Positions 15,396-21,304 of a DNA stretch of 21,304 nt are shown here, one piece after another (the first letter of the stretch is position 1; the number at the start of each line of letters is the position of its first letter). The position numbers were made by a program, and so were the translations under genes. Below the pieces are notes generated by a model. It did not search any database and had not been told where the DNA came from. It saw only the letters and a list, made by a program, of their open reading frames with translations. Source of the stretch: Pseudomonadota bacterium. GTDB taxonomy: Bacteria > Pseudomonadota > Alphaproteobacteria > Caulobacterales > Caulobacteraceae. The stretch lies in NCBI GenBank assembly GCA_023434265.1, contig JAEYTA010000144.1, forward strand, positions 1-21,304, written 5' to 3'.

Positions 15396-17893
15396 AGTTC
15401 ACCCTCTCCTGGCTGAAGGAGCATCTCGACACCACGGCCGACATCGCCGCGGTGGCAGACGCCATGACCATGGCCGGACTCGAGGTGGAGGAGGTCCACG
15501 ACCCGGTCGCGGCCCTGGCCCCGTTCACGGTGGCGAAGATCGTCTCGGCCGAGCGCCACCCCAACGCCGACCGCCTGCAGGTCTGTCAGGTGGACACGGT
15601 CGACGGCCGCAAGGAGATCGTCTGCGGCGCCCCGAACGCGCGGGCGGGCCTGACCACCATCTACGCCCCCATCGGCGCCTTCGTGCCCGGCCTGGGCGTG
15701 ACCCTGGTCGAGAAGCCGGTGCGGGGCGTGGTCTCGCACGGCATGCTGTGCTCGGCCGCCGAGCTGGAGCTGTCGGCCGAGAGCGACGGCATTCTGGAGC
15801 TGGCCGACGACCTGCAGGTGGGTCAGCCGGCCGCCGGCGTGTTCGGCGCCGAGCCGGTGATCGACTTCGAGGTGACGCCGAACCGGCCCGACTGGCTGGG
15901 CGTGGCGGGCATCGCGCGCGACCTCGCCGCCGCCGGGGTGGGGACGCTGAAGACGCCGGAGATCGAGCCGGTGGCGGGCGGCTTCCCCTGCCCCGTCTCG
16001 GTGCGCCTCGAGGCGCCGGAGATGTGCCCGGTGTTCGCCGGGCGGGTCATCCGCGGGGTGAGGAACGGGCCGTCGCCGGAGTGGCTGCAGCACCGGCTGA
16101 CGGCGATCGGCCTGCGGCCGATCAGCCGTCTGGTCGACGTGACCAATCTGATCTCCTACGACCGCGCCCGACCGCTGCACGTCTACGACATGGCCAAGCT
16201 GGTCGGCGACGAGATCGTCGTGCGCGGCGGCCAGGTGGCGCTGGGGACCGCTGAGCACGAGGGCGGCGAGCACGAGCATCTGATCGCGCTGGACGGCAAG
16301 ACCTACACCGTCGACCCGACCATGTGCGTCGTCGCCGACGCCGCTGGCGAGCGGCCGATCGGCCTGGGCGGGGTGATGGGCGGGGAGTCGACCGGCTGTT
16401 CGGACGAGACGGTCGACGTCTTCATTGAATGCGCCTGGTTCGACCCGATCGTCACCGCCCAGACGGGCCGGACGCTGGGCCTGACCTCGGACGCCCAGTA
16501 TCGCTTCGCGCGCGGGGTGGACCCCGCCTCGGTCGTGCCCGGATTGGAGCTGGCCACGCGGATGATCCTCGGCCTGTGCGGCGGGGAAGCGTCGGACATC
16601 GTGGTGGCGGGCCAGGCCCCGGCGAACCCGGAACCGTTCGCTTTCGACACCGAAACCGTCGCGCGGCTCACCGGGCTGCAGCTCTCCGCTCACCGGATCA
16701 ACGAGATCCTCTCCGACCTGGGCTTCCGGATCGAGGCCCACGGGAACACGGCCACCGAAGTCGAGGTTCGCGTCGAGAACGGCGACGAGGTCCATCACGG
16801 CGCGCCCATCCGCATCAGGGTCACCCCGCCGTCGTGGCGGCGCGACGTCGAGGGCCCGGCCGACCTGGTCGAGGAGATCGCCCGCATCGAGGGCTATGGC
16901 GAACTGCCGTCCACCCCCCTGCCGGGCCTCGGCGCCCCGGCCAGGGGCGTGCTGAACCCGCGGCAGGCGCGGGTGCGCATGGCGCGGCGGGCGCTGGCGG
17001 CCATGGGTTACGCGGAGGCGGTGACCTGGTCCTTCACCCGCCAGTCGACCGCGGCCCTGTTCGGCGGCGGCCCGGATGCCGCCTCGGGGCGGCTGGTGCT
17101 GGAGAATCCGATCGCCGCCGACCTGGACTGCATGCGGCCGTCGGCCCTGCCCAACCTGATCGAGGCGGCGGCGCGCAACGCCGCCCGCGGTCATCCGGAT
17201 GCGGCCCTGTTCGAGATCGGTCCGATCTATCTGGACGACAGTCCGACCGGCCAGCGCACCGTCATCGCCGGCCTCGTCGCGGCGAAGTCGCCCCGCCACT
17301 GGGGCGGCGCGGGCGAGGACGGCCTGTTCGCGCTGAAGGGCGACCTGATGGCCCTGCTCGAGGAGCTGGGCGCGCCGGTGGGCTCGCTGCAGCTGGTCCA
17401 GGGCCAGAACCGCGACTGGTGGCACCCCGGGCGCTCGGCCCGGCTGCAGCTGGGACCGAAGACCGTCATGGCGGAGTTCGGCGCCCTGCACCCGGGGGTG
17501 CTCAAGGCGCTCGACGCCGACGGACCGATGCTGGCCTTCGAGATCGTGCTCGACGCCGTGCCCGAACCGCGCGGCAAGGCGACCAAGGCGCGCGGCGCGG
17601 CCCATCTGTCGGCCCTGATGCCCCTGACCCGCGACTTCGCCTTCGTGGTCGAGGACGGCAAGCCGGTGGGCGACCTCGTCCGCGCCGCGGCCGGGGCCGA
17701 CAAGGCCCTGATCGCCGAGGCGCGGGTGTTCGACGTCTATCGCGGCCCCGGCGTGCCCGAGGGCATGAAGTCGGTGGCGCTGGAGGTGGTGGTGCAGCCG
17801 CGCGAGGCGACCCTGACCGAGGCCGAGATCGAGGCGCTGTCGGCGAAGGTGGTGGCGGCGGCGGGCAAGCTGGGGGCGACGCTGCGGGGGTGA
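15392..17893 (+). CDS. pheT: Phenylalanine-tRNA ligase beta subunit
   Basis: PheT binds tRNA-Phe and edits misacylated tyrosine. The 833-residue protein has an N-terminal start MKFTLSWLKEHLDTT, an OB-fold tRNA-binding domain (about residues 45-150, with ERHPNADRLQVCQVDT), the B3/B4 editing region and the B5 domain (TPPSWRRDVEGPADLVEEIARIEGY). The catalytic-like core and the C-terminal FDX-ACB domain (LTRDFAFVVEDGKPVGDLV to the end) follow. It is about 35 residues longer than the usual 795-800. The extra length includes a His/Glu-rich loop near residues 285-295 and a charged stretch near 450-470. The start is a GTG overlapping the previous stop. It closes the pheS operon. Confidence 0.97.
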   Translation: MKFTLSWLKEHLDTTADIAAVADAMTMAGLEVEEVHDPVAALAPFTVAKIVSAERHPNADRLQVCQVDTVDGRKEIVCGAPNARAGLTTIYAPIGAFVPGLGVTLVEKPVRGVVSHGMLCSAAELELSAESDGILELADDLQVGQPAAGVFGAEPVIDFEVTPNRPDWLGVAGIARDLAAAGVGTLKTPEIEPVAGGFPCPVSVRLEAPEMCPVFAGRVIRGVRNGPSPEWLQHRLTAIGLRPISRLVDVTNLISYDRARPLHVYDMAKLVGDEIVVRGGQVALGTAEHEGGEHEHLIALDGKTYTVDPTMCVVADAAGERPIGLGGVMGGESTGCSDETVDVFIECAWFDPIVTAQTGRTLGLTSDAQYRFARGVDPASVVPGLELATRMILGLCGGEASDIVVAGQAPANPEPFAFDTETVARLTGLQLSAHRINEILSDLGFRIEAHGNTATEVEVRVENGDEVHHGAPIRIRVTPPSWRRDVEGPADLVEEIARIEGYGELPSTPLPGLGAPARGVLNPRQARVRMARRALAAMGYAEAVTWSFTRQSTAALFGGGPDAASGRLVLENPIAADLDCMRPSALPNLIEAAARNAARGHPDAALFEIGPIYLDDSPTGQRTVIAGLVAAKSPRHWGGAGEDGLFALKGDLMALLEELGAPVGSLQLVQGQNRDWWHPGRSARLQLGPKTVMAEFGALHPGVLKALDADGPMLAFEIVLDAVPEPRGKATKARGAAHLSALMPLTRDFAFVVEDGKPVGDLVRAAAGADKALIAEARVFDVYRGPGVPEGMKSVALEVVVQPREATLTEAEIEALSAKVVAAAGKLGATLRG

Positions 17894-17923
17894 GGCCGAC
17901 CGAAGGGTGGAAGCGTGGGCGAT

Positions 17924-18514
17924 CTACCTCTGCTGCGCTTCCCCGCCGCTTTCGAAGCACGGCCGAACGCTGGCCTCGGCCCGCTCGATGGTTTCTGCCA
18001 GGTATCCCGTCCCGGCGGACACGCTCAGATAGGCGGCTGAACTGTCCGCCTGACGGGCCGGTCCCCACGCCCGGTACCCCGGCGCGTCCGGAGGCGGCGG
18101 AAGGATCGCCCGCGCGTTGGCCCCGGCGGGCGGATAGCCGTACAGCGGCGGCAAGGAAAATACGGCGGGCATCATACGGTCGAAGTCCATCAACACGCCG
18201 ATGATTTGCGGGCAGTCCGCCGAGCTTCGCCAGACCTCGTGGCCGTCGATCACGGCGCCCAGCAGGAATTCCTTGGGACCGCGTATTCCGTCCGGGCTCT
18301 GGTCGACCAACTGCCGACTGTAAATCCACGCCGTAAAGGACCGCTCCCCGCCTGATCGGGAAAAGCCGAGCGCGAACGTGGCTGATGCGGGGGCGCTTTG
18401 GGGAGCCTCGGGCGTGGCGTCCTGGGTCGCTTGTGCAGCGGCCGGGAGCGCCAGAAGGTCCCCCAGGAGTACCGCCACGACCGGCGCCGCCAACTTACGG
18501 ACAAGGCTGCCCAT
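17924..18514 (-). CDS. Small secreted protein of unknown function, downstream of JAB-like gene
   Basis: I do not recognise this family. The 196-residue product has a typical Sec signal peptide (MGSLVRKLAAPVVAVLLGDLLALPAAAQ), so the mature protein is periplasmic or secreted and about 168 residues long. The mature part opens with an Ala/Pro-rich linker, then FALGFSRSGGERSFTAWIYSRQ. It has a proline-rich central part (ILPPPPDAPGY) and two Cys residues, in SSADCPQII and near the C-terminus. The ATG at 18514 has GGAGGT eight bases upstream, and its first 20 bases overlap the end of the JAB-like gene. An immunity or chaperone role for the upstream protein is one guess from position. Base composition is lower in GC than in the flanking genes. 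Confidence 0.7.
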   Translation of the reverse strand: MGSLVRKLAAPVVAVLLGDLLALPAAAQATQDATPEAPQSAPASATFALGFSRSGGERSFTAWIYSRQLVDQSPDGIRGPKEFLLGAVIDGHEVWRSSADCPQIIGVLMDFDRMMPAVFSLPPLYGYPPAGANARAILPPPPDAPGYRAWGPARQADSSAAYLSVSAGTGYLAETIERAEASVRPCFESGGEAQQR

Positions 18515-19166
18515 TGGGATCGACCTCCACGCTGGGCTCACCATTCTGGATGTCGCCTTCAAGGTTGTTCTGGTCGTAGTAGTGGATGGCGTTATAGGCC
18601 GAAACGTCCGCTGGCGGAGTCGTCTGGGCCCCGATGTACATTCGCACCTGTGCAGCGTTGCCACCGGCGGCGCCGACCATGTTCACCATGCCCCAGAAAT
18701 GGTCGTAGTCGCCCAGGCCGCCCGGATCTGTCGAGGGCAGGAAATTGCCGACTCCGTGGCTATGGACGGAGCCGATCACAGTCGCCGGATCACGCCCACC
18801 AAGATCGAGACCTCCGGTGGTCCCAACGCCGCCGTTGTCAAAGAGGTCGCCGACTGAAATCGGGCCGAGAGTCACGGAGCCGTCCGAGTTCAGGAACAGG
18901 TAGGCGCCGCGTTCCCGATCATTCAGGCCGTCTTCACCGGCCGAGCGCGCGAGTTGGTCGAAAAGGGCGATGGCTTGGGCCGCTGCAGCATCGGCGGCCT
19001 TTTCCAGGCGGCCCTCGGGTGTGGCGCAGGGGTCCTCTGCCGGTGGTCGGCCGCCGCCCTCGCCGTCAGGATCGAGTTCCTGTTGATGGGGGCCTCCATC
19101 GTCGCCGGCGCCACCTGAACTTCCGCCGTAGGGGCCCGGCCGTCCCAGCCGCCCGACGATTGCCAA
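18495..19166 (-). CDS. JAB/DUF4329-like metallopeptidase-type domain protein
   Basis: The predicted 223-residue product starts at a TTG with GGTGAG about ten bases upstream. Residues 1-50 are Gly/Pro/Asp-rich linker. The rest contains DRERGAYLF (Glu85), then GSVHSHGVGNFLPSTDPG with His135, His137, Ser145 and Asp147, a near match to the JAMM/MPN+ zinc motif E...H-S-H-x7-S-x-x-D, though Asp is one residue early. This pattern resembles the DUF4329 domain found at the ends of RHS-type toxins. Enzyme activity (isopeptidase-like) is inference. No signal peptide is seen in this start form. The frame may be broken at its 5' end (see findings). It overlaps the secreted-protein gene by 20 bases. Confidence 0.6.
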   Translation of the reverse strand: MAIVGRLGRPGPYGGSSGGAGDDGGPHQQELDPDGEGGGRPPAEDPCATPEGRLEKAADAAAAQAIALFDQLARSAGEDGLNDRERGAYLFLNSDGSVTLGPISVGDLFDNGGVGTTGGLDLGGRDPATVIGSVHSHGVGNFLPSTDPGGLGDYDHFWGMVNMVGAAGGNAAQVRMYIGAQTTPPADVSAYNAIHYYDQNNLEGDIQNGEPSVEVDPNGQPCP

Positions 19167-19275
19167 CGACGATTATCTCACCAAGATTGGTAGGCGGGTC
19201 GGCCAACTGGTCCTCCGTGCTGACGCCAAGCCTAAGCACTGCTGTATCGTTAGGCTCGTCACTTTGGTGTGAGCC
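19131..19275 (-). other. Protein-like second frame upstream of the JAB-like gene, possible 5' part split by a frameshift
   Basis: On the minus strand a second frame is open from 19275, after a TAG at 19278-19276. It reads through EPNDTAVLRLGVSTEDQLAD and NLGEIIVVGNRR before becoming arginine-rich. It looks more protein-like than the TTG-started N-terminus. Removing one base in the G run at 19131-19134 (C run on the coding strand) would join it to the JAB-like frame at GPYGGSSGGAG. A GTG at 19239 could start it. It may be a disrupted start, a sequencing slip, or chance. Confidence 0.3.
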
Positions 19276-19322
19276 CTAGTCGCGCCCTCCATCCGACAGC
19301 CCGTCCGCCCGGCAACCCCTCG

Positions 19323-19349
19323 TTAACCTTGCCGCCGCAAGGCTGACTC
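19323..19349 (+). promoter_or_regulatory. Candidate CtrA half-site and GANTC site upstream of eipA-like gene
   Basis: TTAACC at 19323-19328 resembles a CtrA half-site (TTAA core), and GACTC at 19345-19349 is a CcrM-type GANTC methylation site. Between them, 19327-19342 forms a 6-bp hairpin (CCTTGC/GCAAGG). The eipA gene of Brucella is reported to be directly activated by CtrA, so a site here would make sense. No second TTAA stands at the 7-base spacing. Confidence 0.3.
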
Positions 19350-19416
19350 AAAGACCCGCGACGCTGGCCGTCAGCGCCCGCGCGAGTCGGGCGATCCCGC
19401 CTTCGGAGCCAGAGCC

Positions 19417-20028
19417 ATGCACCGCCGCCAGATGATCCTCTCGGGCCTCGCCGCCACCGCCGGCGCGTCGGGCCTGTCCGCCTGCGCGACCAACGCCCCG
19501 GCCGACCCCAACTATCCGATCCGCTCCGACCAGACGGCCCCGGCCTACACCGCCGACGAGCTGATCGCCGCCGGCTCGCGCGAGCTGGGCATCGCGGCGG
19601 AGGCCATCGGCGCCGCCATCGAGCGCATCTTCGCCGACCAGGGCGACCGGCCGACCGCCTACATCGCCGGCGAGGAAGCCGCGGGCGCCGTCGGCGTGGG
19701 CCTGCGCTACGGCCGCGGCGCGCTGCACATGAAGGACCTGTCGGCGTCGCAGGAGGTGTTCTGGCAGGGCATCTCGATCGGCTGGGACATGGGCGGCAAC
19801 GCCAGCCGGGTGTTCACCCTGGTCTACGGCCTGTTCCACCCCGACATGATCTACCGCCGCTACCCCGGGGTGGAGGGCTCGGCCTATCTCGTCGGCGGGC
19901 TGGGGGTGAACTACCAGCAGGCCGACGGCATCGTGCTGGCCCCGATCCGCACCGGCGTCGGCCTCCGGCTCGGCGCCAACGTCGGCACCATGGCCTACAG
20001 CCGGCAGCGGAACCTGCTGCCGTTCTGA
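19417..20028 (+). CDS. eipA: EipA family (DUF1134) envelope protein
   Basis: EipA is a small beta-barrel periplasmic protein linked to envelope integrity in Brucella. The 203-residue product has the DUF1134 pattern: YTADELIAAGSRELG, YIAGEEAAGAVGVGLRYGRG, VFWQGISIGWDMGGNASRVF, YRRYPGVEGSAYLVGGLGVN and APIRTGVGLRLGANVGTMAY, ending in PF. The leader MHRRQMILSGLAATAGASGLSAC has a twin Arg and a lipobox LSAC with Cys23, so this version may be a lipoprotein, unlike the soluble Brucella protein. The ATG at 19417 has a GGAG motif nine bases upstream. It is convergent with the VOC gene. The upstream region holds a candidate CtrA half-site. Confidence 0.88.
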   Translation: MHRRQMILSGLAATAGASGLSACATNAPADPNYPIRSDQTAPAYTADELIAAGSRELGIAAEAIGAAIERIFADQGDRPTAYIAGEEAAGAVGVGLRYGRGALHMKDLSASQEVFWQGISIGWDMGGNASRVFTLVYGLFHPDMIYRRYPGVEGSAYLVGGLGVNYQQADGIVLAPIRTGVGLRLGANVGTMAYSRQRNLLPF

Positions 20029-20067
20029 GCCGCCTGCGGCCAGCGGCCAGCAGCCAGCTACTCCCCG

Positions 20068-20433
20068 TCACGCCGGGTTCTGGACCAGCCGCAACAGCGT
20101 CCCGTCGGGGTCGACCAGATAGCCGATCCTGAGCCCCGAAGGCTCGAGCGCCGGGGCGTGAACGCGCGGCATGCCGGCGCGCGTCTGCGGGACGCCCGCG
20201 GCGACGCAGGCCGCATGGAAGGCGTCGGCGTCGTCGAGGCGCAGGCAGCAGCTGAACGAGCTCGTGGCCGGGTCGAGGTCCGGATACGGAAAGAACTCCA
20301 GCGTCAGGCCGCCGCGCTTGAGGATCATCCAGCCCCCGTCGCGCCAGGTCGGCTCGAAGCCGAGCGGGCGGTAGAAGGCTTCGGTCGCGTCGAAGTCGCG
20401 GGCGGGCAGGTTCGGGGTGGCGTGGTCGGTCAT
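20068..20433 (-). CDS. VOC family protein (bleomycin-resistance/glyoxalase type)
   Basis: The 121-residue protein has the bleomycin-resistance-like VOC fold pattern: NLPARDFDATEAFYRPLGFE, WMILKRGGLTLEFFPYPDLD, CCLRLDDADAFHAACVAAG and GYLVDPDGTLLRLVQNP. Two beta-alpha-beta-beta-beta modules are evident and the length is that of a single-domain member. Such proteins either bind and sequester glycopeptide drugs such as bleomycin, or act as metal-dependent enzymes on small molecules. The substrate is not predictable. The ATG at 20433 gives the family N-terminus. It is convergent with eipA (39-base gap). The SDR gene lies upstream on the same strand, 91 bases away. Confidence 0.88.
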   Translation of the reverse strand: MTDHATPNLPARDFDATEAFYRPLGFEPTWRDGGWMILKRGGLTLEFFPYPDLDPATSSFSCCLRLDDADAFHAACVAAGVPQTRAGMPRVHAPALEPSGLRIGYLVDPDGTLLRLVQNPA

Positions 20434-20524
20434 GGGCCGAGCCTAGCATGCGGCGAGGGCCACCGCGGGAGGCGCGGCGGCGGAGTTGCCGGACTTGGGG
20501 GGCGGGATGTCCCGGATTTCCCCG

Positions 20525-21304
20525 TCAGCCGCCAACCAGCAGCGCCTCCAGCCCCTCCCGCCAGGTGGGATAGCGCGGCCGCCAGCCCAGCTCCGCCTTG
20601 GCGCGGGCGTTCGAAAGGCGTTTGGAGTCGCGGTAGAAGCGCCGCATGGCGTCGCTGACCGAGGGATCGTCGAGATCGACCTCGGGCGGCGTCGGCAGGC
20701 CGAGGCGGCGGGCGGCGCCCTCCATGACCACGTCGGCCGGGGCGGGCGCGTCGTCGCACAGGGTGTAGGCGGCGCCGGGCCGGGGCCGGGCCATGGAGGC
20801 GAAGAAGCCGGCCACGGCGTCGTCGACGTGGATGCGGTTGAACACCTGTCCGGGCTTGCGGACGATCCGGGCGGTGCCGTCGCGGAGCCGCTCCAGCGGC
20901 GAGCGGCCGGGGCCGTAGAGCGCCGGCAGGCGGAAGATCTGCACCGTCAGCCCCATGCCGCGCCCGGCGTCCAGCCAGTCGCGCTCGGCCCGCACCCGCC
21001 GCGCCCCTTCCAGCGAGGCGGCGTTGAGGGCGTCGTCCTCGAAGGCCCAGCCGCCGGCGCGGTCGCCGTAGACGGCGGTCGAGGAGACGTAGCCGATCCA
21101 GTCGGGATAGGCGCCCGTGCGTGTGACGGCGGGGATCAGGCGGCGCAGGCCGGGACAGCCGCCGGCCTCCGGCGGGGCGGTGACGAGGATGGCGGAAGCG
21201 CCGGCCACGGCCGCCTCCAGCGCCGCCGCGTCGTCGGGGTCGAGGGCCTCGAGGTCGTCAGCGGCGAGGGCCGCCCGCCGGGCCGGGTCGCGGCTGGTCA
21301 GAAC
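20525..21304 (-). CDS. NAD(P)-dependent epimerase/dehydratase-like protein, partial (5' end outside window)
   Basis: The reading frame is open to the end of the window, so the N-terminal nucleotide-binding GxxGxxG part is missing; 259 residues are visible. The seen part has DDAAALEAAVAGASAILVTA, the SDR active-site region YVSSTAVYGDRAGGW, the IFRLPALYGPGRSPLERL segment and the IHVDDAVAGFFASM segment typical of extended or atypical SDRs such as the YeeZ type. The Lys of the usual YxxxK is not obvious, as in other YeeZ-like proteins. The GTG at 21208 is not a true start, because conserved sequence continues before it. Substrate unknown; it is probably a cytoplasmic reductase or epimerase. Confidence 0.82.
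   Translation of the reverse strand, partial: VLTSRDPARRAALAADDLEALDPDDAAALEAAVAGASAILVTAPPEAGGCPGLRRLIPAVTRTGAYPDWIGYVSSTAVYGDRAGGWAFEDDALNAASLEGARRVRAERDWLDAGRGMGLTVQIFRLPALYGPGRSPLERLRDGTARIVRKPGQVFNRIHVDDAVAGFFASMARPRPGAAYTLCDDAPAPADVVMEGAARRLGLPTPPEVDLDDPSVSDAMRRFYRDSKRLSNARAKAELGWRPRYPTWREGLEALLVGG

Noticed and set aside
15083..17605. Very long minus-strand open frame (about 840 codons) opposite pheT
   Set aside because: Arg/His/Gln-rich with no family motifs; it mirrors pheT, whose domains are unmistakable.
18923..19114. Minus-strand ATG-started frame overlapping the JAB-like gene in another phase
   Set aside because: Arg/Pro-rich and without motifs, while the chosen frame carries the HSH...S.D motif.
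20029..20067. Short GGCCAGC-type repeats in the gap between eipA and the VOC gene
   Set aside because: Only 39 bases with imperfect CAGCGGCCAGCAGCCAG copies; too short to call an element or terminator.

Overview
The window is about 21.3 kb of GC-rich DNA, roughly 70% by eye. Gene content and signals point to an alphaproteobacterium of the Caulobacterales, most like Brevundimonas or Caulobacter. The reasons are the type of GlmM, GlmS, GalU, IF3 and PheT proteins, an EipA/DUF1134 protein, a TonB-free envelope gene mix, and promoters resembling the Caulobacter housekeeping consensus (TTGACGS, 10-14 nt, GCTANAWC). The genus is an inference. I see no tRNA, rRNA, CRISPR array or insertion sequence.

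Layout. (1) 1-6142 is a sugar-nucleotide and envelope-precursor block: the C-terminus of a phosphomanno/phosphoglucomutase, a YeiH-type membrane protein and GlmM on the minus strand, then GlmS and GalU on the plus strand. Together these enzymes feed UDP-GlcNAc and UDP-glucose synthesis. (2) 6203-8467 holds a minus-strand operon of an alpha/beta hydrolase and two tandem paralogous mini-lipoproteins, divergent from a GT9 (heptosyltransferase-type) gene. (3) 8578-17893 is the translation block: infC with an AUU start, rpmI, rplT, pheS and pheT. It is interrupted by an MFS transporter, a short-passenger autotransporter on the opposite strand, and a dodecin. Between pheS and pheT sit two tandem pentapeptide-repeat-like genes, overlapping or nearly touching their neighbours, so the four genes look translationally coupled. 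(4) 17924-19280 is a patch of visibly lower GC on the minus strand. It carries a JAB/DUF4329-like metallopeptidase-type protein overlapping a small secreted protein, with a possible frame-disrupted 5' end. (5) 19417-21304 holds an EipA-like envelope protein, a VOC/bleomycin-resistance-type protein and an SDR-type epimerase that runs off the window.

The best candidates for something undescribed are the pheS-[pentapeptide pair]-pheT operon, the low-GC JAB-like/secreted protein pair, and the twin mini-lipoproteins. All functional statements come from reading motifs; no database search was run.
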